Origin: Gelidibacter japonicus
Lineage (GTDB): Bacteria > Bacteroidota > Bacteroidia > Flavobacteriales > Flavobacteriaceae
Assembly: GCF_010725055.1 (NCBI RefSeq)
Contig: NZ_BJKB01000005.1
Span: 1-64,000 of the forward strand
Reading direction: 5' to 3'
Length of the DNA stretch: 64,000 nucleotides
Shown here: positions 26,411 to 34,742 of the stretch, one piece after another
How positions within the stretch are numbered: the stretch's first letter is position 1
Layout: the number at the start of each line of letters is the position of its first letter
Made by a program: the position numbers and the translations under genes
Notes under the pieces: model-generated
Told to the model about the DNA's origin: nothing
The model's input: only the letters and a program-made list of their open reading frames with translations
Database searches by the model: none

Positions 26411-27940
26411 ATGACGAAATCAGAATCATTAATTTATCTTATAAACTCATTAACAAAAGCTGAAAAAAAATCAATAAGTAGTTCTTTGTTATACTCAACA
26501 TCGAACTTTGAGAAACTATATCATATCATCCTTAATAAAAAAAATAGTACCTCTGATTCAGTTAGAAAGGATTATAATATGATTTGTAAAGGGACTTCAT
26601 TTGAAACTTCAGTAATTTATCTTCATAATTTTTTACTCAATGCCATCTTAGATTTGAGAAAAAATCAAGATCTGAATTTCTTATTATTTGATAATATTTC
26701 CAAGGCGCGAATATTATTTGAAAAATCTCTTTATAAAGAATGTTTTAAACTATTAAAAAAGACCAAAAACCTGGCTTTAAAACACGAATATCAATACGCT
26801 TTTCTTTTATCATCTCGTCTTGAATTAGATTATCTCCTCTCTTTAAACTATCCTGAAATAGACGAAAACACATTACTTAAAAAACAATTTAAACTGAACG
26901 AAGCGTTACTGACTATTCAAAAAGCAAATCAACTTTCATCTTTATTAGAACTGTTGAAACATAGATCTGTTTATGTAGGAAACGCTAGAACAGAATTACA
27001 AAAAAATAAGCTCAATGATCTAGTCATGAGTGAAATGAGTATCATCAATTCATTTACTAAAGAAAATGTAGAAATTGATAAGTTACATCAACTTTTTCAG
27101 GCAAATTATTTAATTGATGTAGGAGATTTTAAATCGGCTCAACGATCATTTTACGAACTAAATTCGTTAATGGAGAAAAATAAACATTTATGGTCTGAGC
27201 CTCCAATTTATTATTTATTTACCTTAGAAGGAATTTTAGACACCTTGAGATTCCAGCGAAATTATGAAGGCATGACTTATTTTATTGAACAATTAAAAAA
27301 GCTTCAAGGGGCTCATCAATATTTTAATTTAAGAATTCAATGCACTATATTTCTTTATGAATTAATACCATTGCTTGATAATGGCGATTTTGCTTCCGGC
27401 TTAGAAAAAATGAAATTGAGTGCTAAAGATTTAATTAAAAATGAAAACCTTCTTAGTCTATCTCAAAATGCTGAACTCAAATTGCACATGTCTTTAATTT
27501 ATTTTGGTTTGGGAGAATTTAAAAAAGCTCAAAAAATTCTAAATAAAATTTTATTTGCGAGTAGAGATTACACGCAACTTCCACTTTATAGAACTATAAG
27601 ATTAGTGAATTTATTGATATTATATGAGATGAAGGATTTTGAATTTATAAAGTATGAATCTCGAACTTTAAATAGAGAAATACAAATGGCAAAAAAAAGC
27701 TATAAAATAGAAAGGGAGATTATTAAATTTGTAAATAAGCACAATCTACCATACTTAAATTCAAAACGCTCAAAACTTTGGTCTGAAAAAGAAGAAAAAT
27801 TCAAACTTATTTCTAAAGATATTTACGAGAAACAAACCTTGAAGTATTTTGATTTTCTAATCTGGATAGAAAGTAAAATCAAGAGAGTTAAATTATGCCA
27901 CTTATTATCTGCTAAAGCAAATTCCGACATAGTAAATTAA
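26411..27940 (+). CDS. Helical-repeat (TPR-like) protein, possible locus regulator (RusR-like)
   Basis: 509 aa, no signal peptide, Lys- and Leu-rich, predicted almost entirely helical with TPR-like periodicity. The N-terminus (YLINSLTKAEKKSISSSL) has the TKAEKK-type start seen in a family of Bacteroidota proteins of unknown biochemical function. There is no obvious HTH. It is divergent from the citrate/ribose genes at the island's right edge. In B. thetaiotaomicron the rus ribose locus has an adjacent regulator, RusR, without a classical one-component layout; the position and repeat character here suggest a comparable protein, but homology was not tested. Confidence applies to the gene being real; the function is inference. 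Confidence 0.7.
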   Translation: MTKSESLIYLINSLTKAEKKSISSSLLYSTSNFEKLYHIILNKKNSTSDSVRKDYNMICKGTSFETSVIYLHNFLLNAILDLRKNQDLNFLLFDNISKARILFEKSLYKECFKLLKKTKNLALKHEYQYAFLLSSRLELDYLLSLNYPEIDENTLLKKQFKLNEALLTIQKANQLSSLLELLKHRSVYVGNARTELQKNKLNDLVMSEMSIINSFTKENVEIDKLHQLFQANYLIDVGDFKSAQRSFYELNSLMEKNKHLWSEPPIYYLFTLEGILDTLRFQRNYEGMTYFIEQLKKLQGAHQYFNLRIQCTIFLYELIPLLDNGDFASGLEKMKLSAKDLIKNENLLSLSQNAELKLHMSLIYFGLGEFKKAQKILNKILFASRDYTQLPLYRTIRLVNLLILYEMKDFEFIKYESRTLNREIQMAKKSYKIEREIIKFVNKHNLPYLNSKRSKLWSEKEEKFKLISKDIYEKQTLKYFDFLIWIESKIKRVKLCHLLSAKANSDIVN

Positions 27941-28016
27941 TATAAATTACACAATTAAGCTTTTATACTATCGATGGTTTGAAACCCTTATAAACACTGG
28001 GCTTACCGATTTATAA

Positions 28017-28053
28017 GCTGCCTTCATAACCTGGAGATCCGGGGTTCAAGTCA
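28017..28053 (+). pseudogene. Degenerate tRNA remnant with CAT anticodon loop
   Basis: The stretch resembles the 3' half of an initiator-type tRNA-Met: anticodon loop TTCATAA, then CCTGGAGATC as anticodon-stem 3' side and variable loop, then GGTTCAAGTC as T-loop. The anticodon stem does not pair properly and the T stem is not closed, and there is no acceptor partner, so it cannot be a functional tRNA. Such remnants are typical of integration scars. Confidence 0.35.
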
Positions 28054-28292
28054 AGATTTTACTGTTTGACAATCAGGCAATTAAATTATTCTATCGTTTC
28101 CACTATTTATTACCATAAAGAACCATAAATCCTAATTCAAGGTGGGCTATTTTTTAAAAGTTAAGCATAAATCCTTAGGAGAACTTATTGACCTGACAGC
28201 AAATAATCGTCACAACCTATAGACTGTCAAACACTTGAAGCAAGATTCAAAAAAAGATATCATGGCACCCCTTTTTGGAATAATTTTTGAAC

Positions 28293-28325
28293 AATTGATT
28301 GGCTTTAATCTTTAAACAATCAATT
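28293..28325 (+). promoter_or_regulatory. 9-bp inverted repeat abutting a start codon
   Basis: AATTGATTG (28293-28301) and CAATCAATT (28317-28325) form a perfect 9-bp stem with a 15-nt loop ending directly at the ATG of the outer-membrane protein gene (28326). It could hide the translation start in mRNA or be an operator. Confidence 0.4.
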
Positions 28326-28883
28326 ATGAAAAAACTTTTATTATTATCAACGTTTGTTGTTTTCGGACTCTCTACGTCTATTAAAGCCCAAAATGTAGAT
28401 TTTGGATTAAAAACAGGTCTTAATATGGCCAACTTAACGGGAGGTGATGCCGATAGAAACAATCTCTTCAGTTTTCACGTGGGTGGATTCACCGAATTTA
28501 AAATAAGTGATACCTTCTCGCTTCAACCAGAACTGTTATACACCAGACAAGGTTCGGAAGTAGAGAATTCATTAAAAGTCAAAGTAGATTATCTTGCCAT
28601 TCCGTTGATGGCCAAATATTATCTGACGGAGAAGCTCAGCCTGGAAGCAGGGCCGCAGCTTTCATTTTTAATCAATGACAAAGCCGAGTTTGACGACAGC
28701 AGCATCCCTGATGCTGAGACGGATGCCTCAAGTTTTGATTTCGGACTTAATATAGGCTTGGGCTATGCCATTACTTCCAATGTATTTACGCAAGCGCGCT
28801 ACAACTACGGGGTGACTACGGTTGCGGAAAACCCGGATATCAAGAATAGCGTCTTTCAAATTTCATTGGGCTATAAATTCTAA
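28326..28883 (+). CDS. Outer-membrane beta-barrel protein, PorT-like
   Basis: 185 aa from the ATG at 28326, which begins a good signal peptide (MKKLLLLSTFVVFGLSTSIKA). A longer in-frame start at 28299 would add nine residues before it. The mature part is an eight-strand-type barrel of the PorT / outer_membrane_beta-barrel (OMP_b-brl_2) family: FGLKTGLNMANLTG at the start, FSLQPELLYTRQG near residue 80, LEAGPQLSFLI near 115, and the final strand FQISLGYKF ending in F as outer-membrane proteins do. Specific function unknown. A Rho-independent terminator follows at 28904-28934, so it is a single-gene unit. Confidence 0.85.
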   Translation: MKKLLLLSTFVVFGLSTSIKAQNVDFGLKTGLNMANLTGGDADRNNLFSFHVGGFTEFKISDTFSLQPELLYTRQGSEVENSLKVKVDYLAIPLMAKYYLTEKLSLEAGPQLSFLINDKAEFDDSSIPDAETDASSFDFGLNIGLGYAITSNVFTQARYNYGVTTVAENPDIKNSVFQISLGYKF

Positions 28884-28903
28884 GAAATCCCACATTTCAT
28901 CCC

Positions 28904-28934
28904 AAAAGGCATCTTATCAGTAAGGTGCCTTTTT
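28904..28934 (+). terminator. Rho-independent terminator after the barrel protein
   Basis: Stem AAAAGGCATCTTA / TAAGGTGCCTTTTT with one G-T pair and a TCAG loop, followed by a T-run, 20 bases after the stop codon. Confidence 0.8.
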
Positions 28935-29146
28935 GATTTAAATGTCTTGTGATTTAGGAGGTTTTCTGCCCACACCATATTTAGTTTATAGCACTGCAAA
29001 TTGCGCTTTACTGCCCTCACCTTCCCTTGGTCGTCTTATTTAAAAGCGTCTTAAACAAAGGGACTGTTTTATCTTCATAACAAGCGCCTGATCCTTCTCT
29101 CGCACTTGTCCATCAAAACACCAGGGACCACAAACCTCGAACTATC

Positions 29147-29177
29147 TTTCAATCCGAGTGGAATACACTTATATTTG
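29147..29177 (+). promoter_or_regulatory. Bacteroidota-type promoter for the methyltransferase gene
   Basis: TATATTTG (29170-29177) matches the TAnnTTTG -7 element exactly; TTTC at 29147-29150, 19 bp upstream, fits the -33 TTTG in three of four positions. Predicted transcription start is about 22 bases before the gene. Confidence 0.5.
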
Positions 29178-29205
29178 AGGCAAAAATTTAAGGGTCATAA
29201 GAAAG

Positions 29206-30009
29206 ATGAAAAAAGGAAAGATCTCAAACTTACTACGTCAACTCGGGTTAATATATCCGGCAGATTGGGCGCGTTATTATTTGGAGAGGTTTAAAAACAG
29301 GAAGGTTAACAAGCGTTTTAAATTAGAGCATCCTCATGTTAAGTTACCGCCAGATTACCTATTATATGAATCCTTTCAGATCAATTATCAGAAATATTAC
29401 ACCGGGAGTATGGAGACCGTTAAGTGGTTGAAAAACCATTTTGAGAAACATATTGAATTAAAGGATAAACGGATACTGGATTGGGGATGTGGCCCTGGTC
29501 GGATCATTAGACATCTACCACAGATCATCGGCAATAGATGCGACTATTATGGGACCGATTATAATAAAAGATCGATTGATTGGTGTTCAAAAAACTTGCC
29601 CGATATTCACTTCAACAACAATTCGCTGAAGGCCCAATTACCCTACGATGACCATTTTATGGATATCATCTATGGCATCTCAATTTTCACCCACCTTTCT
29701 GAGCAACTCCATTACGATTGGTACCATGAGCTATATCGAATTTTAAAGCCCAAAGGCATCATGTTCCTAACGACGCATGGCGATAATTACAAGGTCAAAC
29801 TAACAGATCCAGAAATGAACACCTACAACAATAACCAACTGGTGGTGAGGGGAAAGGTAAAAGAAGGCCATAGGACCTACACGACGTTTCAACCCAAGGC
29901 ATTTATGGAAAAACTATTCAGCAATGTTGAGATTTTAGAGCATATCGAAACAAAACCTGAAGCTGGATCATGGATACCGCAAGATATTTGGATCGTCAGG
30001 AAGCATTAA
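29206..30009 (+). CDS. Class I SAM-dependent methyltransferase
   Basis: 267 aa. The Rossmann SAM-binding motif I is LDWGCGPGRI near residue 97, the acidic loop at the end of strand 2 is GTDYNKRS near 121, and the post-I region IYGISIFTHLSEQ near 158 is typical of Methyltransf_11/25 proteins. An N-terminal 50-residue basic segment precedes the domain. The substrate is not visible; small-molecule or glycan-precursor methylation are options. It stands alone with its own promoter. Confidence 0.85.
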   Translation: MKKGKISNLLRQLGLIYPADWARYYLERFKNRKVNKRFKLEHPHVKLPPDYLLYESFQINYQKYYTGSMETVKWLKNHFEKHIELKDKRILDWGCGPGRIIRHLPQIIGNRCDYYGTDYNKRSIDWCSKNLPDIHFNNNSLKAQLPYDDHFMDIIYGISIFTHLSEQLHYDWYHELYRILKPKGIMFLTTHGDNYKVKLTDPEMNTYNNNQLVVRGKVKEGHRTYTTFQPKAFMEKLFSNVEILEHIETKPEAGSWIPQDIWIVRKH

Positions 30010-30099
30010 CGCCACATTTTCCTAACATATATATCTATAAAAGGATGGCATTCTTTATCAATTGTATGCACTGAATAGCATCCTAAAACAGTCCGCCAT

Positions 30100-30234
30100 C
30101 GCCAATAAACCACCTCGGGGCTCGTCCGACCGGCAGGGGCGGTCAAAGCCCAAGAGGTATTCAAATTCCAATAAAAACAAAACGAAGTAGAGCCTCGGGG
30201 AATTAAACCCGAAGATCCCGCTTTTCAGCGGGAT
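30100..30234. repeat. G+C-rich intergenic repeats, REP-like
   Basis: The stretch contains two copies of a CCTCGGGG word (30113 and 30193 regions) and a hairpin with arms ATCCCGC (30215-30221) and GCGGGAT (30228-30234). Similar G+C-rich words recur at 38270 and 46480, so this is probably a dispersed intergenic repeat family and not a gene. Confidence 0.5.
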
Positions 30235-30295
30235 TAGTTCAACTATCAATTTTTAATGCATTGCTTGGCAATTTTTAAAAATTGAGTTTCACTAA

Positions 30296-32044
30296 TTAAA
30301 ACGCGCCAAACAACTTTGCCTCTATTTCAATTTCGTTGAAGCTGCTCTGATTGCCGCTTTTATTTACCGCAGTCACACCAATACTCGTCAGCAGATCCCT
30401 ACTCTCCAGTTCGTCCAAATAGAGGGACAGTTCAAAACTGTTTTTAGTCTTGTCCAAGATGATATATTCCCAAGTATCGGCATATTTATAGAACACCACC
30501 CAATTAAAAACCGAGGATGATTCTGCATGGTTCCAAGAAACAACCACCTTATCGCCATTAATCAGGGCGTCCACCACTGGGGCTTCCGGTAGTTGGTCAT
30601 TCAGCCAAGGACTCGCCGGCACCAAGGCCTGTTTTTTATACGGACCCTCCACCAAGGCTTTTGAAAGGTTTGGATATTTCAATAACGGACTAATACTCCA
30701 ATGTGCAGTGCCTTTACTTTCGGCAGCCATTCCACGCGTCAACATGATCTGATTGATGGTTTCGTCCACATTGGCGGCATCCCCGCCATAATCGATCCTG
30801 AGGCCAGGCCATAAGTGTCGGTTCTGGGTGTTTTCGGTTTCCCACCACGACAATAATACGGGGAAGCTTTGACCAACCTGATCGATTTTCCAATACAACT
30901 GAGGTGTGAAATAATCAATCCATCCTTCGTTCAGCCATAGCTTGGCATCTGCATAGAGTTCGTTGTATTGATCCATGCCTGTAATGGATTGCGGATAACC
31001 TGGTCGCCAGATGCCAAACGGACTGATCCCAAATTTCACTTCCGGCTTTTCAGCTTTTATTTCCTGATAGATGCGCTTTACAAATCTGTTGACGGCCGCT
31101 CTTCGCCAATCGGGCTTGCTGAGCTTTCCTCCTGACTTTAAATAGCTCTGATAACTTTCGGTATCGGGAAAGTCCTGCCCTCCGTTATAGGATGCATAAG
31201 GGTAAAAGTAATCGTCAAAATGAATCCCATCAATGTCGTATCTTTTTACGATATCCATGACCACCGCCGAAGAATGATCTTGTGTGGCCTTTTTGGATGG
31301 ATCCATCCACCACATGCCATTCTTTAAGCCCACCATCAATTCCGGATGTGTTTTTACCAAGGATTTCGGGACCAGGTCGCCACCGGTACTGTGGTGGGAG
31401 CGATAGGGATTCAACCAGACGTGCAGTTCCAATCCGCGTTCGTGGGCCGCTTCTATCCAAAACTGAAGTGGGTCATAATAAGGCGACGGCGCTTTCCCCA
31501 CTTCACCGGTCAGAAAGAAAGACCAGGGCTCGAAATGGCTTGGATACAGGGCATCCGCTTGGGGTCTGGCCTGAAAAATGACTGCATTGTAATTATGGGC
31601 CTTTAAAAAGTCGAGTAATCTTAAGGCCTCGTCCTGCTGTTGTTTGGTGGACAGACCGCGCTTACTTGGCCAATTGATGTTCGCCACGGTTGCAATCCAC
31701 GCAGCACGAAATTCGCGCATGACAAAGGGACTGTGATTGAATTGAGGAGCGATTTCGGTCTTTTCTTTGGATTCAATTGCATCCTTAACTTCTACTTTAA
31801 CTTCTTTATTGATCTCTTTATTGATCTCTTTCTTGAGGTCTTCCTTGAAGTCTTCCTTGACTTCTGCGTTGGTTGCAGGGCGTGACGGTTTGGTTGCAGG
31901 AAGTGATGATTTGGGTTTTGCAACCACCCGTGGAACTTCTCTTTTTGGAAGCGAAGGTCGTGAAACCACCTTGGGCGATTTACAGGAATGAAAGGCTACA
32001 ACAAGAAAAAGGAGTAGCAAAACCGATTTAATTTTAAGCGACAT
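30296..32044 (-). CDS. GHL10 (DUF187) family glycoside-hydrolase-like lipoprotein
   Basis: The ATG at 32042-32044 gives a 582-aa lipoprotein (VVAFHSC lipobox); the upstream in-frame ATG at 32095 would bury the signal peptide. After a Lys/Glu-rich charged linker (about residues 45-100) comes the GHL10 barrel: MREFRAAWIATVANINWPS, FQARPQADALYPS, LHVWLNPYRSHH, DGIHFDDYFYPY and KFGISPFGIWRPG. A C-terminal fibronectin-like module ends the protein. The E. coli relative DigH (YddW) cleaves denuded peptidoglycan, so cell-wall glycan is the best substrate guess. It is a paralogue of 55807-57405. Confidence 0.87.
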   Translation of the reverse strand: MSLKIKSVLLLLFLVVAFHSCKSPKVVSRPSLPKREVPRVVAKPKSSLPATKPSRPATNAEVKEDFKEDLKKEINKEINKEVKVEVKDAIESKEKTEIAPQFNHSPFVMREFRAAWIATVANINWPSKRGLSTKQQQDEALRLLDFLKAHNYNAVIFQARPQADALYPSHFEPWSFFLTGEVGKAPSPYYDPLQFWIEAAHERGLELHVWLNPYRSHHSTGGDLVPKSLVKTHPELMVGLKNGMWWMDPSKKATQDHSSAVVMDIVKRYDIDGIHFDDYFYPYASYNGGQDFPDTESYQSYLKSGGKLSKPDWRRAAVNRFVKRIYQEIKAEKPEVKFGISPFGIWRPGYPQSITGMDQYNELYADAKLWLNEGWIDYFTPQLYWKIDQVGQSFPVLLSWWETENTQNRHLWPGLRIDYGGDAANVDETINQIMLTRGMAAESKGTAHWSISPLLKYPNLSKALVEGPYKKQALVPASPWLNDQLPEAPVVDALINGDKVVVSWNHAESSSVFNWVVFYKYADTWEYIILDKTKNSFELSLYLDELESRDLLTSIGVTAVNKSGNQSSFNEIEIEAKLFGAF

Positions 32045-32185
32045 AGGGTTAGGGAAATATTTCGGCAAATTATACACTTTAATTCCAGCATTCAAAATCT
32101 ATTAACAAAAGAGAACGACCGGAATCCCAGTATATGGGGTTGGTGATAAAAACAATTGAAGTAATACGGATAGGAACAGCCGTTG

Positions 32186-33007
32186 TTAACGATCTCCTCG
32201 TGCAATTTCCTTGCACTTATTCCGCAACATTCTGACGTTATTGATAACGCCTGGGTTTCCAGCAATATTTAACAAAGGCATGTGTTCTTTGATCAACTTG
32301 GCCTCTACTGCTTTCAGATCGGTGTCGGTGGCTATCCAATTAACTATCAAATGCTCTTCCATCCACTGTACAATCTCCTGCTCATGATCAGGAGCAAACT
32401 TATAATTGTTCTGATTGCTCTTCCCTATCAATGAACCTTTCTCTGGCACGTATCCAAGGACAGCTCCCATGGTCCTAAAAAAAGTACCGTGTCCTATGGC
32501 CCGTAGTTCTTCCTCTAAAAACCTTTTCCGTAAACTTTTGGACGCATGGCCGATATACATCAGGGTATCGTTTCGTTCTGCCAAGACATTTAAAAACACA
32601 GTATCCAAGGCCTTGATGTCCTTGATGCGCACGGCATAAAGTCCCGGTGCCTCTGGAATGTTCTGCTCACAGTCTGCAATAGATTTAAAGTTCTTTTCAT
32701 TGATGAGCACTTTCATCATCAAGTTATCATCCAACACTATTTTCTTTACGGGCACTTGCTTTTGTTTGGGTGTCGATTTTTTGGGAATGATGCCCGTTGT
32801 ACTTTTTAAACCAATCAAGTTATTGGTCCTACTGAACAGATGCGGATAGTTTTTAATACGAGCTCCCACCTGACTGCTTTTGAGGTCAGACCCATCCTTC
32901 TTACTGTACCAGCTGTTTGCATTTAAAATTTTGGTGATTTCTGGAACTGTTAAGGACTTACCTCCTGCTTGTAATAACACTTGTTGTATGGCTTCGTGTA
33001 GGGTCAT
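32186..33007 (-). CDS. HARE-HTH domain fused to a GIY-YIG-like nuclease domain
   Basis: 273 aa. Residues about 1-68 look like the HARE-HTH winged-helix domain (TLHEAIQQVLLQAGGKSLT...ITKILNANSWYS). Residues about 115-250 look like a GIY-YIG nuclease: PGLYAVRI as the GIY strand, LMYIGHASKSLRKRF with YIG and the conserved Arg, and AKLIKEHMPLLN carrying the catalytic Glu near residue 240. HARE-HTH domains have been linked to DNA-modification and restriction proteins. The gene stands alone on the minus strand, so a solo DNA-damage or defence nuclease is possible. Target unknown. Confidence 0.72.
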   Translation of the reverse strand: MTLHEAIQQVLLQAGGKSLTVPEITKILNANSWYSKKDGSDLKSSQVGARIKNYPHLFSRTNNLIGLKSTTGIIPKKSTPKQKQVPVKKIVLDDNLMMKVLINEKNFKSIADCEQNIPEAPGLYAVRIKDIKALDTVFLNVLAERNDTLMYIGHASKSLRKRFLEEELRAIGHGTFFRTMGAVLGYVPEKGSLIGKSNQNNYKFAPDHEQEIVQWMEEHLIVNWIATDTDLKAVEAKLIKEHMPLLNIAGNPGVINNVRMLRNKCKEIARGDR

Positions 33008-33605
33008 AATTTAAAACACTTGATTATTTAAACTTTTTTTAGGGAAGCGGACCCCATGATTTCAATTTTTATCTAAAAGCCCAAGGCTTACCTTCTCCAA
33101 TTCCATTCGCTACGGCAGCGCCCCAGGCCGCATGGAATTTGTACGCGACATATTAGCTCCGTTCATATAGTGACAGCGTTCCATTTTACGCTTCTGATTG
33201 AATTATCATATTCATTTCCAAGCGTTTATCCATTGCCAATTCGGTCCTACAGTTTTTGTAGGTACAGGTCTTGAAACAAGCTTTGGGGATTTGTATGGAT
33301 TTAGTGCTACAGTAAGGCACATGTCTATTAAAACAGATAAATTTTGTACACTATTAGGGTGAGGGGGTAAAATTAGGGAAAATTTTGAACTTTAAATCCT
33401 GTGGGAAAAAGTATTTAGGGTTTGTGAGGGATTTCTGCAAAACAAAACTTTGCCTTTTTCTGAAATTTCAAACCACAAAGGACCAAAGATCTTTTTGTTC
33501 GGACTGAAATGTCTGTTATGCGAATTATTCTTCAACTCTAATATTAATAAGAATATTCTCTAATGTTTTCGATTTTTCAATTATTCGCTTTTAACTGATT
33601 ATTAC
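33008..33605. other. Intergenic region, nothing recognised
   Basis: About 600 bases with many stops in all frames. I see no RNA gene, operator or insertion-sequence end. Confidence 0.5.
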
Positions 33606-34196
33606 TCATGAATAAAATTTATCCTCCTTCCAGTTTTTTGGATTATCCACAATATACTGGGCTATCTTTTGATACGACAGGTCATTTCGAATGACATGAT
33701 CATGGAATCGGGATTGCCACCCAAATGCCGCAACGCTTTTCTTGATTTCGAATGTGCATCGTCCCTTATACCATCGGATGATTCGTGAAATGTTATCGTG
33801 AAACATCGGGTTTTTGTTGCCGGTGATGCCACCGGGGGATTTTGGTGATGGCGCGGATGGCGCGGATGGCGGCGGTAGAGACGCGATTTATCGCGTCTCT
33901 ACCGCGGACGACGAATACCCCATTTTATCAATCGCCAATATCCCATGGACATGGTTGGGCATGACCACAAAATTTCCCAATGCCACATACGGAAATTGTT
34001 GTGGGATTTGCATCCAAACGTCATGGGCTACCTGCCCCGATGCATTCAATACCATTTTTTGATCATTTATATTCCCAAAAAACCATTTGCGATCCTGGGT
34101 GCAAATGGTAATAAAATAGGCGGCATCAGACCCGTAATCACAATTCGGCATTCGTGCCGATGGTATGCGGTATTTATTTCGGAATTTTTTGGTCAT
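33606..34196 (-). pseudogene. REP-associated tyrosine transposase (RAYT, TnpA_REP), nonsense-disrupted
   Basis: One frame runs from the ATG at 34196 to a TAA at 33606, interrupted only by a TAA inside the palindrome at about 33886-33888. Before it are the typical start (KYRIPSARMPNCDYGSDAAY), YFITICT and the HUH motif MPNHVHGILAI; after it are LSRIIRWYKGRCTFEI-like residues (here NISRIIRWYKGRC), WQSRFHDHVIR and the YIVDNPKNWKEDKF end. Intact relatives read through this place with a Leu codon, so a single T-to-A change explains the stop. Catalytic His residues are present in the N-terminal part, the active Tyr in the C-terminal part. The function of an intact RAYT is to process REP palindromes. 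Confidence 0.85.
33872..33905. repeat. REP-like palindrome (GTAGAGACGCGAT type) inside the RAYT gene
   Basis: Two perfect 16-bp arms (33872-33887 and 33890-33905) around a TT centre, containing GGTAGAGACGCGAT and its complement. This is the shape of REP elements mobilised by RAYT enzymes. It lies in frame in the transposase coding region, encodes a V-E-T-R-(stop)-I-A-S-L segment, and is flanked by short GGCGCGGAT repeats. Confidence 0.8.
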
Positions 34197-34281
34197 TTTT
34201 TTAGTTCATTGTTCATTTATAAGGCTGAATCTCATTTGGGATCCATAATTGGAAGATGACAGACATCGACAGTTCTACGTC

Positions 34282-34742
34282 CTAAGTCTTTCGGTTTTTT
34301 GAAAACGATGCTACCAAATCCCGCGCAAATTGTTTTATCTTTTCTTTGTCTTTGGGCTCAGGTGCGAGATTTATTTTTAGCGGATCTGCGCCTCGTATGG
34401 CATGGGTTTTTTCGAATTGTTTATCAAAATCGTCCACAGAAGGACAGAATTTATCGTAAATCAGATCTCCCGACCCTAGCACTCCAAAGATCTTTCCTGT
34501 GAGATCGACCTCCTGGAGATCATAAAAAAGTCTTCTGCTTCTTCTGGTAAGGCACCATCAGATCCGTAGGTATAGGTGGCCATGACACAGATGTCATTCT
34601 CCAAATATTCCGCGGGATACACCTCTGTACATTCCCTTATAAGTACTTCAACCTGATGTTCTCTTAGGTCGGCTGCCAAGATTTCAGCAATTCCTTTGGT
34701 GGTGCCGGTAAAGCTTGCGTAAACGACTAATGCCTTGATCAT
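34282..34742 (-). pseudogene. Flavodoxin, broken by a one-base deletion
   Basis: The N-terminal part from the ATG at 34742 has the FMN phosphate-binding loop SFTGTT near residue 10 and TYTYGSDGALPEEAEDFF. The frame is lost at a run of six A on the plus strand (34524-34529); with one extra base the protein continues without break as YDLQEVDLTGKIFGVLGSGD and on to the normal end SFSKNRKT. The restored protein would have about 153 aa, the length of a short-chain flavodoxin. A homopolymer error in the sequence is as likely as a real mutation. The two visible fragments would otherwise look like two small genes. Confidence 0.8.

Larger units (their letters stand above)
27941..28325. other. Intergenic region at right edge of the A+T-rich island
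   Basis: No gene found. It holds a degenerate tRNA-like stretch near 28017-28053 and an inverted repeat next to the following start codon; both are listed separately. The rest shows short stop-rich frames only. Confidence 0.5.

Noticed and set aside
28017-28053. Functional tRNA-Met
   Set aside because: Stems do not pair and the acceptor arm is missing; kept only as a remnant.
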